From Vreelandella arcis (lineage in GTDB: Bacteria > Pseudomonadota > Gammaproteobacteria > Pseudomonadales > Halomonadaceae), in the NCBI RefSeq assembly GCF_900103865.1, contig NZ_FNII01000011.1:102108-149033 (forward strand): a DNA stretch of 46,926 nt, given 5' to 3'. Below, piece after piece: positions 33,160 to 42,781 of the stretch; positions within the stretch are counted from its first letter, which is position 1, and the number at the start of each line of letters is the position of its first letter. The position numbers and the translations under genes were made by a program. Under the pieces are notes generated by a model. That model was not told the origin of the DNA. It did no database searches and saw nothing but the letters and a program-made list of their open reading frames with translations.

Positions 33160-34205
33160 CCACCCCACAGCCGCGTCAGCACTTCAACGTCGATGAGCCG
33201 GTAGCGCCACAAGACGGCCCAGATGCCACGCTGCGCCAGCGCGAAACCTTTGCCCCTACCGACCACCACCAGCCTCTTCCCCCCACTGCGGAAGAGAAGG
33301 CATTGCCCGACGCCCGTTTGGGCGCCCCACGGAAACGTCGCTGGGGGCTGATGTTGGCACTGGCCGGCGGCGCGACCCTGGGGACGCTTGAGCTGGTCAC
33401 AGGCATCCCAGACGCCTTGGCGCAATCTCAGTGGCTGACCATGGCCTGGCAAGTATTTGGAATTGGGTTGATCGGGCTGGGCGGGTTATCGCTACTCAAA
33501 GAGTTGGGCCGTCTACGGCGTTTAAAACGCCACGACAAACTACGCAGCGACTTGGCCGAGCTACCCCAGCGCTCAGCCAAGCAAGCCCAAAGCATGGCGG
33601 AGCGGCTGAAACGGCAGCTCAAACTGACCGACGATGACCCACACTGGCAGGCCTTTCAGCACGCCTGCCAGCCTCACCATAGCGGCGATGAGATTCAGAC
33701 ATTGCTGCGCTATCATCTGCTTGCCCCCCGCGACCGCGAAGCGCAACGTTTGATTACCCGGATGTCCGGCGAAACGGCGATTATGGTGGCAGTAAGCCCG
33801 TTGACGCTGGTCGATATGACACTAGTCGCTTGGCGCAGCCTCGCCATGGTGGATCGGCTTTGCCGGCTTTATGGGCTGGAGCTGGGCTATGCCAGCCGCT
33901 TACGGCTGTTTCGCAATGTATTACACAACATGGCGTTTGCCGGAGCCAGCGAGCTGGCCACCGACGCCAGCATGGATATGCTGTCGCTGGATCTAGCCAG
34001 CCGCCTCTCAGCACGAGCCGGCCAGGGGCTTGCCACCGGACTACTCAGCGCACGCTTAGGGCTGCGCGCCCAGCGCCTCTGCCGCCCCGTTGCGTTTACC
34101 CAAGACGAACAGCCCAAGCTTGCCGATCTGCGTCAAAACCTATGGCGACAGATCAAACGACTCGACAAGGACACAGGCGCCCAGGATCGCTCGACCCAGC
34201 GGTAA
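33156..34205 (+). CDS. ycjF: YcjF-like inner-membrane protein (UPF0283/TIGR01620)
   Basis: A 349-residue membrane protein with a polar N-terminal region, two hydrophobic segments (about residues 62-82 and 90-112), then a charged helical region and a C-terminal domain with further hydrophobic patches (about 200-240). It begins with an ATGA overlap on the ycjX stop. The pair YcjX-YcjF is conserved; the function is not established beyond stress and phage-shock connections. Confidence 0.88.
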   Translation: MTTPQPRQHFNVDEPVAPQDGPDATLRQRETFAPTDHHQPLPPTAEEKALPDARLGAPRKRRWGLMLALAGGATLGTLELVTGIPDALAQSQWLTMAWQVFGIGLIGLGGLSLLKELGRLRRLKRHDKLRSDLAELPQRSAKQAQSMAERLKRQLKLTDDDPHWQAFQHACQPHHSGDEIQTLLRYHLLAPRDREAQRLITRMSGETAIMVAVSPLTLVDMTLVAWRSLAMVDRLCRLYGLELGYASRLRLFRNVLHNMAFAGASELATDASMDMLSLDLASRLSARAGQGLATGLLSARLGLRAQRLCRPVAFTQDEQPKLADLRQNLWRQIKRLDKDTGAQDRSTQR

Positions 34206-34251
34206 ACCGGCGTTACGGAACCGCCCGTTTGAACGCATTCATACTCCCTCT

Positions 34252-34279
34252 GCGTTGAAAATCCGTTGGTTTTCAACGC
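34252..34279. repeat. perfect 10-bp inverted repeat before the BCCT gene
   Basis: GCGTTGAAAA (34252-34261) and TTTTCAACGC (34270-34279) flank an 8-bp spacer. It lies 62 bp upstream of the BCCT start and 47 bp after ycjF. Its ends are not followed by a T run, so it may be an operator rather than a terminator. Confidence 0.65.
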
Positions 34280-34340
34280 TGGTTAGCGCCATGATGGTTG
34301 ACCTACTTGGCATCTTGTTGTGACTAAGCAGAGGTATCTT

Positions 34341-35981
34341 ATGAATCACTCGAACGATTCCGAGTCGCCGCCTGGCGCGAACGACATGCAAACCGACTAT
34401 GTCGTCGGCCAGGACAATATCAAAGGCAATCTCGGCCCTTTTGGTTTTGATATTCACAACCGGGTTTTTGTTGTATCGGCGATTGCTTCCGTCATCTTTA
34501 TCATCTTGACGCTGCTGTTTCCCGAGCGAGCCGGGAGCACTTTCCAGTCCATCGTCGCCTTCTCCACAGGAACGCTGGACTGGTATTTCATGATCCTGGT
34601 AGATTTCTTCATTCTGTTCTGCCTGGCACTGGTCTTCTTGCCCCACGGGTCGGTCAGGCTGGGCGGGCCCGACGCCCGACCGGAGCACAGCTACCTGTCC
34701 TGGTTCGCGATGCTGTTCACTGCGGGCATCGGTATCGGCCTGCTGTTCTTCGGCGTACTGGAGCCGGTTTATCATGCCAACGTCTCGCTACCCCTGGGGG
34801 TCGCGTCGCCGTTCGGCGCTGATGGAGAACTGAACCCTGAGGCTATTGCTGACGCCAGCGCCTTGGGCCTGGCGGGCACCTATCTTCATTGGGGCATCCA
34901 TGGCTGGGCTGTGTATATTGTCATGGCACTTGCGCTGGGCATCTTTAGCTATAACAAAGGCCTGCCCTTCTCCATCCGCTCGGCGTTTTTCCCGATTCTC
35001 GGGGAACGTGTCTGGGGCTGGTGGGGGCACGTGATCGATATCCTGGCCGTGTTTTCCACCCTCTTTGGCCTTGCCACATCGCTCGGGCTTGGGGCGCAGC
35101 AGGCCAATGCGGGGATGAACTTCGTCTTCGGTCTGGAAGTGAGCACAATGACTCAGGTCATCGTCATCGTGCTGGTGACGGCAGTCGCTCTGATATCGGT
35201 CTGGCGCGGTCTCGAGGGCGGCCTGAAAAAGCTCTCCGAGATCAATATGGTACTGGCCGTCTTGTTCTTCTTTTTCGTGCTGTTCGCGGGTTCCACCCTA
35301 ATGGCTCTGAGCGGTTTCTGGGCGGGGCTTTCAACCTATGTCACTGACTTCCTGGCTTTGTCGGCGCCTTTCGGGCGTGACGATGATGCCTATCGCCAGT
35401 CCTGGACCATTTTCTATTGGGCCTGGTGGATTAGTTGGGCACCTTTCGTGGGTATGTTTATCGCTCGGGTATCGCGGGGCCGTACGGTACGCGAATTCGT
35501 CCTCTGCGTACTGCTGGTTCCTAGCCTGTTCATCTTTGTCTGGATGGGTGTATTCGGCTCAACTGCGCTTGAGCAACTGTATGCTGATCCCGCGGGTAGC
35601 CTGGTCAAAGCCTATGTGATCGACAATTACAGACCCGAACTTTCACTGTTCGGCATGCTCAACGAACTGCCGCTGACGGGCCTGATGTCGACCCTGGGCA
35701 TCGTCCTGGCGCTAATCTTCTTTGTTACCTCGTCGGATTCGGGTTCGCTGGTCATCGATACCATCACCGCCGGCGGCAAGATCGATGCGCCCCGGCCCCA
35801 GCGGATGTTCTGGGCGATTGTAGAAGGCCTCATCGCAATCGTGCTGCTCATCGGTGGTGGGTTGACAGCGCTTCAGGCGGGCGTCACGGCCACCGCGATT
35901 CCGTTCTCGATTGTGATGCTGTTGATGTGCTACACAATCATCAAGGCGCTCAATGGCGAGCTACGCCATTTGCGCAGCTGA
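34341..35981 (+). CDS. BCCT-family betaine/choline/carnitine-type transporter
   Basis: A 546-residue carrier with about 12 membrane segments. The LeuT-fold glycine motif GIGIGLLFFGVLEPVYH and the substrate-site segment WISWAPFVGMFIARVSRGRT are both present. The ATG at 34341 has GAGG 7 bp upstream; a GTG at 34320 is less likely. The long cytosolic C-terminal tail of some osmosensing members (such as BetT) is absent. Substrate is not certain: betaine, choline, ectoine-like or DMSP are options. It likely serves osmoprotectant uptake in a halophile. Confidence 0.92.
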   Translation: MNHSNDSESPPGANDMQTDYVVGQDNIKGNLGPFGFDIHNRVFVVSAIASVIFIILTLLFPERAGSTFQSIVAFSTGTLDWYFMILVDFFILFCLALVFLPHGSVRLGGPDARPEHSYLSWFAMLFTAGIGIGLLFFGVLEPVYHANVSLPLGVASPFGADGELNPEAIADASALGLAGTYLHWGIHGWAVYIVMALALGIFSYNKGLPFSIRSAFFPILGERVWGWWGHVIDILAVFSTLFGLATSLGLGAQQANAGMNFVFGLEVSTMTQVIVIVLVTAVALISVWRGLEGGLKKLSEINMVLAVLFFFFVLFAGSTLMALSGFWAGLSTYVTDFLALSAPFGRDDDAYRQSWTIFYWAWWISWAPFVGMFIARVSRGRTVREFVLCVLLVPSLFIFVWMGVFGSTALEQLYADPAGSLVKAYVIDNYRPELSLFGMLNELPLTGLMSTLGIVLALIFFVTSSDSGSLVIDTITAGGKIDAPRPQRMFWAIVEGLIAIVLLIGGGLTALQAGVTATAIPFSIVMLLMCYTIIKALNGELRHLRS

Positions 35982-35987
35982 ATAAAG

Positions 35988-36017
35988 AGGCACCCTGCTG
36001 GTTTCAGCAGGGTGCCT
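35988..36017. terminator. bidirectional terminator between BCCT and gtsD
   Basis: AGGCACCCTGCTG pairs perfectly with CAGCAGGGTGCCT around a GTTT loop. On the plus strand TTCGTTTT follows; on the minus strand CTTTATT follows. It lies between convergent genes. Confidence 0.9.
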
Positions 36018-36049
36018 TTCGTTTTGCTGAAGTCCCCAGGCTAGGGCGC

Positions 36050-37171
36050 TTACGCCAGACGCTTTTCCGTCTCGGCGTTAAACAGGATCGCCCGCGCCAT
36101 ATCGACCCGGAGTGCTAAGCGCTCGCCGGGGGAAACGGCACACTTGGGCCCCACCCGCGCTGTCACCTCTTGATCGCCCAGCGGCAGGCGCAGCAGCATA
36201 TCCGCCCCAGTAGGTTCTACCACCGTGACACTGGTGTGCATCAAGGTGCCTTCTGCCTGGGCAGTCAAGCGCTCATCCTCTTCGCTGAAATGCTCGGGAC
36301 GCAAGCCTAGAACCACTGGTTGCCCCAACTGCTCGGTCATCGCTTCCGTAACCCGAGCTGCCGGCCAGGGCAGACACAAATCTTCCTCATCCGGCGTGGC
36401 GATGCGTACCGCATAACCGTCACCATCGCGTTCAAGCATCGCGCTGATGAAATTCATCGACGGTGAGCCCATAAAGCCGGCCACGAACATGTCCACGGGA
36501 TTGTTGTAGACCTCGTCGGGGCTGCCCAGCTGTAAAATTTGCCCGTCGCGCATCACCGCGATGCAGTCAGCCAGTGTCATGGCTTCCACTTGGTCGTGGG
36601 TCACATACACGATCGTAGTGCCCAGGCGCTGATGGAGCTTCTTGATCTCGGTGCGCATATCGACGCGCAGCTTGGCGTCCAGGTTAGACAGCGGCTCGTC
36701 GAACAGGTAAACCTTGGGCTCGCGCGCCAAGGCCCGCCCCATGGCCACCCGCTGGCGTTGCCCGCCGGAAAGCTGCGAGGGCTTGCGCTCCAGCAGGTGG
36801 GTGATTTGCAGCAGGTCGGCGACCCGCTCGACGGCGGCTTCACGCTCAGGCTTGGGCACCTTACGCATCTCAAGGCCAAAGCTAATGTTTTGACGCACCG
36901 TCATGCTCGGGTAGAGCGCATAGGACTGGAAAACCATGGCGATGTCCCGATCCGCAGGGGTTCGCCAGGTCACGTCGTCGCCATCAATGTAAATATTGCC
37001 GCTGGTGACCGGCTCAAGCCCGGCAATCGCATTCATTAACGTGGACTTGCCGCAGCCCGATGGGCCCACCAGAATCAAGAACTCACCGGAATCGATCGAG
37101 ATACTGACATCCTTCAGCACGCGTTCGCTGCCGAAGTCTTTGCATACATTGTGTATTTCTAACGCTGCCAT
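36050..37171 (-). CDS. gtsD: sugar ABC transporter ATP-binding protein (MalK/UgpC type)
   Basis: The 373-residue ATPase of the glucose/mannose importer. Walker [10 protein letters not shown] (36-44), ABC signature [15 protein letters not shown] (about 134-148), Walker B with [12 protein letters not shown] (about 156-167), and the C-terminal TOBE/OB regulatory domain of the MalK group (about 235-373). It is the last gene of the gts cluster, 21 bp after gtsC. Confidence 0.93.
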   Translation of the reverse strand: MAALEIHNVCKDFGSERVLKDVSISIDSGEFLILVGPSGCGKSTLMNAIAGLEPVTSGNIYIDGDDVTWRTPADRDIAMVFQSYALYPSMTVRQNISFGLEMRKVPKPEREAAVERVADLLQITHLLERKPSQLSGGQRQRVAMGRALAREPKVYLFDEPLSNLDAKLRVDMRTEIKKLHQRLGTTIVYVTHDQVEAMTLADCIAVMRDGQILQLGSPDEVYNNPVDMFVAGFMGSPSMNFISAMLERDGDGYAVRIATPDEEDLCLPWPAARVTEAMTEQLGQPVVLGLRPEHFSEEDERLTAQAEGTLMHTSVTVVEPTGADMLLRLPLGDQEVTARVGPKCAVSPGERLALRVDMARAILFNAETEKRLA

Positions 37172-37191
37172 AATGGGTCACCGTATTATTG

Positions 37192-38070
37192 TTAGCCTTT
37201 CACGGAGCCTGCTGTCAGCCCGCGCACGAAGTATTTTCCCGCCAGCACGTACACCACCAGAGTGGGCAGCGCAGCAATCATTGCCGCCGCCATGTCCACG
37301 TTGTATTCGCGCACGCCGGTTGAGGTGTTCACCAGATTATTGAGCGCCACGGTGACGGGCTGGGTGTTATGGGCAGAGAACGCCACACCGAATAGAAAAT
37401 CGTTCCAAATCTGGGTGAACTGCCAAATCACCGAGACCACGATAATCGGCGTAGAGACGGGCAGCAGAATGCGCCAAAAAATACGGAAAAAGCCGGCACC
37501 GTCGAGCTTAGCCGCTGCCACCAGCTCGTCGGGAATGCCAACATAGAAGTTGCGAAAAAACAGCGTGGTAAAGGCAATACCAAACACCACGTGCACCAGG
37601 ATCAAACCCGCCCGGGAGCTAGAAATACCCAGCCAGCCCAGGGTTTGCGCCATGGGCAGCAACACGACCTGAAAAGGAATGAAGCAGCCGAACAACATTA
37701 GGGCAAACACCAGCTCAGCGCCTTTGAAGCGCCATTTGGTCAAGGCATAGCCGTTTAACGCACCGATGGTCGTGGATATCAGCACCGCCGGGATGACAAT
37801 CGCAAAGGAATTCCAGAAGTAGCCACCGACCCCTTCGCAGCGCATCCCGGTGCAGGCTTCCCCCCAGGCTTTGGTCCAGGGCGCTAGGGTGGGATCCTGC
37901 GGCAGCATCAGCAGCGTGCCCGCGCTAATTTCACTGAGCGGTTTCACCGAGGTGATCAACATCACCACCAGGGGCAAAAGATAAAACAGCGCGGCGAGAA
38001 CCAGTACGCTATACACCGCGGCTCTACTGAGGCGCGCGGCGAGCGTTTGACGACGAATCACATTAGCCAT
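37192..38070 (-). CDS. gtsC: sugar ABC transporter permease (MalG type)
   Basis: A 292-residue inner-membrane permease with about six helices and the EAA loop (ELVAAAKLDGAGFFRIFWRI). A periplasmic segment (about 57-85) with two cysteines lies between the first helices. Its start overlaps the gtsB stop by 8 bp. A GAGGAG sequence precedes the ATG. Confidence 0.92.
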   Translation of the reverse strand: MANVIRRQTLAARLSRAAVYSVLVLAALFYLLPLVVMLITSVKPLSEISAGTLLMLPQDPTLAPWTKAWGEACTGMRCEGVGGYFWNSFAIVIPAVLISTTIGALNGYALTKWRFKGAELVFALMLFGCFIPFQVVLLPMAQTLGWLGISSSRAGLILVHVVFGIAFTTLFFRNFYVGIPDELVAAAKLDGAGFFRIFWRILLPVSTPIIVVSVIWQFTQIWNDFLFGVAFSAHNTQPVTVALNNLVNTSTGVREYNVDMAAAMIAALPTLVVYVLAGKYFVRGLTAGSVKG

Positions 38071-38986
38071 GCCGACGGCTCCTCAATTCGGAATACAGGT
38101 ACGGAATCAAAATCGCCAGCACACCCCCCAGCATCAACATGGCACTGGCCGAGCCCAGGCCAATTTGCGATCGATTAAACGCGTGGGCGTACATGAAAGT
38201 AGCAGGCAAGTCCGTCGCGTAGCCGGGGCCACCGCCGGTTAGCGCTACCACCAAGTCAAAACTTTTGATCGCAATATGCGCCAGAATCATCACCGCGCTA
38301 AACACCACCGGGCGAAGACAGGGCATCACCACTCGCCAATAAATGCGCGGCAAGCTGGCACCGTCTAACTGCGCAGCTTTGACAATGCTGTCATCAATAC
38401 CTCGCAGCCCCGCCAGAAACAGCGCCATCACGAACCCAGACGCTTGCCAAACGGCGGCGATTACCAGGGTGTAAATTGCCATATCCGGATCAACAATCCA
38501 GTCGAAGCGAAACGACTCGAACCCCCAGCTTTGCACCATGGCTTGGATCCCCAAGCTGGGATTGAGTAACCATTTCCATACCACCCCCGTAACAATGAAC
38601 GACAGCGCCATGGGATAAAGGTAAACGGTACGCAGCACGCCTTCCTGACGGATTTTTTGGTCTAGCAGCATGGCTAACAGCGCGCCAATCACCAGGCAAA
38701 TCAACACAAACAGCGTGCCGAAAATCATCAGATTGGTGGACGCCACCCACCAGCGTTCGTTTTGCATCAGCCGGGCATACTGGCCAAACCCAACAAAGTC
38801 GTAGCTGGGTAGCATGCGCGAGCTGGTGAGCGACAAAATAAAGGTCCACAGCATGAAGCCGTAAACAAAGAACAGCGAAATGGCCACCGAGGGAGCAAGC
38901 ACCAAGCGCGGTAGCCACGCCTGCAACCCACCCGACGTCGCGGCACGCGGGGCTTTCCCGGTACGCGTCGTAGCAATGTTTTTCAT
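38063..38986 (-). CDS. gtsB: sugar ABC transporter permease (MalF type)
   Basis: A 307-residue permease with about six helices and EAA loop (DSIVKAAQLDGASLPRIYWR). A GAGGA sequence lies 9 bp before the ATG. It follows gtsA after 81 bp and overlaps gtsC by 8 bp. Confidence 0.92.
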   Translation of the reverse strand: MKNIATTRTGKAPRAATSGGLQAWLPRLVLAPSVAISLFFVYGFMLWTFILSLTSSRMLPSYDFVGFGQYARLMQNERWWVASTNLMIFGTLFVLICLVIGALLAMLLDQKIRQEGVLRTVYLYPMALSFIVTGVVWKWLLNPSLGIQAMVQSWGFESFRFDWIVDPDMAIYTLVIAAVWQASGFVMALFLAGLRGIDDSIVKAAQLDGASLPRIYWRVVMPCLRPVVFSAVMILAHIAIKSFDLVVALTGGGPGYATDLPATFMYAHAFNRSQIGLGSASAMLMLGGVLAILIPYLYSELRSRRHG

Positions 38987-39067
38987 GGGAAAACGTCCTC
39001 GCCAAGAAGCGGTGGCGCCGCCCTAAAGGCGACGCCGTTTAGCGCCTGTCATCGTTGCGAATGAACG

Positions 39068-40333
39068 TTAGAAAGAGGCTGCTTCAGCCGCGTTGACCAA
39101 CCGTTCAGCGGCTTCTTCCGCTTGCATGTCTTCGTCGTTGAAATAGTTGGTCACGACATCAAAAATGGCCCCCTGGATATCGGCACGCACGGCCATGCCA
39201 TGGGCCATGCTGGGCACCAGGCCACCCTCTTCAGCGGTGCGCTGGAAGTCACTGAGCGACTGCTGAGCACAGCTGTCAAATTCGCTCATGTCCAGGTCGG
39301 GCCGCGCGGGAATCGACCCTTTGGCCAGGTTGAAGGTTTCCTGGAAGGTCGGTTCAAGCACTAGGCGTGCCAGCGCTTGCTGGGCTTCCTGCTCGTCTTC
39401 ATCGCTGACCCGGAACATGGCCAGGCTATCGATATTGAAAGCAAACACGTCCTCGGTGCCCGGCGCCGGCGCACACAGGTAGTCTTCGCCAGCCGTCAGG
39501 CCACGCGCGGTAAACTCGCCCTTGGCCCAGTCGCCCATCAGCTGCATGGCGGCCTCACCATCAATCACCATTCCCGTGGCGATGTTCCAGTCGCGCCCGG
39601 ACATACCGTCATCCATTAGCTCGCGCAGCCGCTTGAACTCCTCCAGGGCGTCTACCATCTGCTCGCCGCCCAACGCCTCGGGATCGAGGTCGACCAGCGC
39701 GCGCTGATAAAACTCGCCGCCCTGACTGCCAATCACCACGCTTTCAAAGATGGTGGCGTCCTGCCACGCCTGCCCGCCGTGGGCTAGCGGAATATAGCCC
39801 GCTTCGCGAATAGCGTCGCCCGCCTCGAACAGTTCATCGAGCGTGGTGGGCATTTCAACCCCGGCGTCGTCTAACACCTCAGGGTTGGCCCACAGCCAGT
39901 TAACCCGGTGAACGTTGACCGGCACGGCGACGTACTCGCCGTCATACTGCATGACGTCAGCGACGACGTCGGGTAATAACGCATCCCAACCCTCTGCCTC
40001 GGCGACGTCGTTCAGACTGCCTAGCAAGCCAAGCTCGCCCCACTCTTGAATCTCAGGTCCTTTAATCTGTGCCGCTGAGGGTGGATTGCCCGACATCGCG
40101 CGGGATTTCAGCACCGTCATGGCGGTTTCACCACCACCCCCGGCGACGGCAAAATCTTTCCACCCGTAACCTTCGGCTTCCATTAACTCTTTCAATACGT
40201 TAGCAGCACGCGCCTCGCCACCGGAGGTCCACCAGTGCAGCACTTCGACTTCATTGGCCTGGGTTTGTGCGGCTAAGGTTAGCCCGGCAAGCGTGGTCGC
40301 GAGGGCAAGGGTGGTTTTCTTCAACATGGGCAT
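39068..40333 (-). CDS. gtsA: glucose/mannose ABC transporter substrate-binding protein
   Basis: A periplasmic extracellular solute-binding protein of family 1, 421 residues, with a signal peptide (about 1-27, cleaved near TQA-NEV). The mature N terminus EVEVLHWWTSGGEARAANVL resembles Pseudomonas GtsA, the glucose-binding protein. AGGAG lies 7 bp before the first ATG (40333). The neighbours gtsB, gtsC, gtsD and the GtrS/GltR-like pair give the same gene order as the Pseudomonas glucose locus. Confidence 0.9.
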   Translation of the reverse strand: MPMLKKTTLALATTLAGLTLAAQTQANEVEVLHWWTSGGEARAANVLKELMEAEGYGWKDFAVAGGGGETAMTVLKSRAMSGNPPSAAQIKGPEIQEWGELGLLGSLNDVAEAEGWDALLPDVVADVMQYDGEYVAVPVNVHRVNWLWANPEVLDDAGVEMPTTLDELFEAGDAIREAGYIPLAHGGQAWQDATIFESVVIGSQGGEFYQRALVDLDPEALGGEQMVDALEEFKRLRELMDDGMSGRDWNIATGMVIDGEAAMQLMGDWAKGEFTARGLTAGEDYLCAPAPGTEDVFAFNIDSLAMFRVSDEDEQEAQQALARLVLEPTFQETFNLAKGSIPARPDLDMSEFDSCAQQSLSDFQRTAEEGGLVPSMAHGMAVRADIQGAIFDVVTNYFNDEDMQAEEAAERLVNAAEAASF

Positions 40334-40439
40334 GGGTAACTCCTGCTGTTGTTGTTGTGTATTGTCAATGACATCTAACAGCGTACTGTAAATACGGCCG
40401 ACTAGGCGTTACCGAGTCCTGCATAGTGTTGAAGGTTTA

Positions 40440-41927
40440 TTACAAGTCAGTAATAGTTTCATGGCGGGGGATCGTCACGGTGACGCAGAGCCCGCCCAGG
40501 GGATGGTTCGCTAGTTGAATATCGCCTCCATGGGCTTTGGCGATGTGGCGTGCAATGCCCAACCCTAATCCGCTACCCCCCGTATGGCGGCTACGCGACG
40601 GCTCCAGGCGTACAAACGGCGAGAACACCCGGGAAAGCTGTGAGTCGGGAATCCCCGGGCCAAGGTCACGAATGCGGATGGTGACCACGCCAGCGTGCTC
40701 TTCTAAGGCTACCTCAGCGTGCTGGCCATAGAACACGGCGTTTTCCAGCAGGTTCGCCAAGCAACGCTTGAAGGCCAAGGGTTTGACAGTCAGCGGCGCG
40801 ACATGGCCCTGCAGCGTCACGCGACCACCTTGAAGCCGAAGCGCGTCAGCAATGTCGTCTATCAACGGGGTCAGCGCCACGGGTTCGGGCGCTTCATGAA
40901 GGTCTAAACCTTTTACCGAGGCTAGCGCCCCTTTAACCAGATTATCCAGTTCATCAAGGGCCGCACAGAAACGTTCCCGCTGAACATCGTCATCCAGCAT
41001 TTCGGCGCGTAAACGCAACCGGGTGAGCGGCGTTTTTAAATCATGCGAAATTGCCGAAAACAGCCGTTCTCGCTCTTCGATTTGCTCACGAATCCGCCGT
41101 TGCATTCGGTTAAACGCCACCGCCGTGGCGGCGACTTCCTTGGGGCCGCTCTCTTTGAGCGGTGGCATGTCCAAATCATCGCCGAGCTGATTTGCTGCCC
41201 GGGAAAGCCGTGCTAGCGGCCGGGTCGCGCTGCGAATCCCCAGCAACGACAGCGCAATCACACTAAGCAATACCAACAGCCCCACCAGTACCCGTTCACC
41301 GGAAAGCCAGCGATAGCCCGTAAAAATATCCGGCACGCCCAATAACGTGGCCACGTAGAGCCAGGTGTCGGGGGCTAACTCGAGCTGGACGACCAAAATG
41401 GGCGGCGAAAGCGGTTCCATCAATAAGCTGTGCTGGCCCCAACGGGGCGGCAGGTCTTTGAGCAACACTTGGTTATTTAATACGCGCAGCGTTTCCGGGC
41501 GGGAAAACTCTACCACCACGTCCTCAATATTGAGCTGCTCGGTGAGAATAGTGCGGACATTATCCACCACCACCTGCTTTTCAGGCCCCGAGCCAATGTC
41601 CTCGATGGTCAAGCGGCGCTCGTTGATGCTGACGAAAAAGCGGGTGCCGCCCATATTGCGCAGTTGGTCGAGCACGATGTGGCGATAGTCGTAAGGTAGC
41701 GAGCGGAAATACTGCATCGTAGAGGCAATGCTGACCGCCATGTTGGTGGATAGCTCATCAAGCTGTCGCAGCTGGCTCGAGCGCACCTGGGACGTCCAAA
41801 TCGCATAGCTGGCAACCTGTGCGACCAACACGCCCGCCAGCATAATAATCACGAAGCGACCGCGTAGCGTGGTCGGTAGCCAACGTGCGCAACGTCGTTT
41901 GAGGGTTTGCCAATGCAGGTATTTCAC
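40440..41927 (-). CDS. sensor histidine kinase of the gts locus (GtrS-like)
   Basis: A 495-residue membrane kinase with TM1 (about 23-43), a periplasmic domain (about 45-205), TM2 (about 210-230), HAMP (about 232-285), dimerisation/phospho-acceptor site H295 (SAISHDLKTPL), and the HATPase boxes NLLENAVFYG, RDLGPGIPD and GGSGLGLGIARH. Pseudomonas GtrS senses 2-ketogluconate to control glucose uptake. It overlaps the response-regulator gene by 4 bp and is directly upstream of gtsA on the same strand. Confidence 0.9.
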   Translation of the reverse strand: MKYLHWQTLKRRCARWLPTTLRGRFVIIMLAGVLVAQVASYAIWTSQVRSSQLRQLDELSTNMAVSIASTMQYFRSLPYDYRHIVLDQLRNMGGTRFFVSINERRLTIEDIGSGPEKQVVVDNVRTILTEQLNIEDVVVEFSRPETLRVLNNQVLLKDLPPRWGQHSLLMEPLSPPILVVQLELAPDTWLYVATLLGVPDIFTGYRWLSGERVLVGLLVLLSVIALSLLGIRSATRPLARLSRAANQLGDDLDMPPLKESGPKEVAATAVAFNRMQRRIREQIEERERLFSAISHDLKTPLTRLRLRAEMLDDDVQRERFCAALDELDNLVKGALASVKGLDLHEAPEPVALTPLIDDIADALRLQGGRVTLQGHVAPLTVKPLAFKRCLANLLENAVFYGQHAEVALEEHAGVVTIRIRDLGPGIPDSQLSRVFSPFVRLEPSRSRHTGGSGLGLGIARHIAKAHGGDIQLANHPLGGLCVTVTIPRHETITDL

Positions 41928-42667
41928 GCCAGTGCATCAACGCGGGCGGTTAAAATGTAACCCGCCCCTCGGACGGTACGAATCAGCTGCGAATGCTGAG
42001 CATCCTCGCCCAGTCGCTGGCGCAACCGACAAACGTGGACGTCAATCGAGCGATCCAGCGGTGGGGCATCACGGCCGCGGGTGAGTGCATACAGATCGTC
42101 GCGGGTTAGCACCGTGGCGGGGCGCTCTAAAAAGACTTGGAGGAGCTGGAAGTCGGCCCCGGACAGCGCGGTGCGTTTGCCCTGCTGATCGATCAGTTCG
42201 CGGGTCATGCGATCCAACTGCCAGTCGCCAAAGCTCACGCAGCGCGCCTGCTCGGCGCTGGGTGCTGGCTGGACTGGTCGCGTACGGCGTAGCACGGCCT
42301 TGATGCGTGCCAACAATTCGCGAGGATTAAACGGCTTGCCTAAATAGTCATCGGCCCCCAACTCCAACCCCAGGATACGGTCGGTTTCATCCGCACTGGC
42401 AGTAAGCATGATAATCGGCACGTCGCTGTGTTTACGTACCTCGCGACAAATCGAAAAGCCGTCATCGCCCGGCAACATCAGATCGACGATCAGCAAGTCC
42501 GCCGCTGGCTCATGCTGCATTAGCGCCCTCAGCGAGTCGGCATCCTGAGCGGTGAGCACATGGTAGCCATGACGGCCTAAGTAGTCCGCCAGCAGTTCAC
42601 AAATTTCCGGGTCATCGTCGACGACAAACAGCGTCGCTGACCGCGTTGTGAGAGTAGGTGCTGTCAT
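41924..42667 (-). CDS. OmpR-family response regulator of the gts locus (GltR-like)
   Basis: A 247-residue regulator with receiver aspartate D62 (LLIVDLMLPGDDG), acidic pocket residues VVDDD near 15-19, and a C-terminal winged-helix DNA-binding domain (about 145-240, ending TVRGAGYILTARV). It heads the cluster regulator-kinase-gtsABCD. By analogy with Pseudomonas GltR it would control the glucose transporter operon. Confidence 0.9.
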   Translation of the reverse strand: MTAPTLTTRSATLFVVDDDPEICELLADYLGRHGYHVLTAQDADSLRALMQHEPAADLLIVDLMLPGDDGFSICREVRKHSDVPIIMLTASADETDRILGLELGADDYLGKPFNPRELLARIKAVLRRTRPVQPAPSAEQARCVSFGDWQLDRMTRELIDQQGKRTALSGADFQLLQVFLERPATVLTRDDLYALTRGRDAPPLDRSIDVHVCRLRQRLGEDAQHSQLIRTVRGAGYILTARVDALA

Positions 42668-42781
42668 GGTGGTCGGTGTCTTCGCGACAGGTTGGCCCCA
42701 CGCGGTTGTTATGATTGGGAGACGATCATGGGCGAGCGAGTCACGGGTGACAAGGCGGCCTCGACTAAGGTTGTAGCCTAG

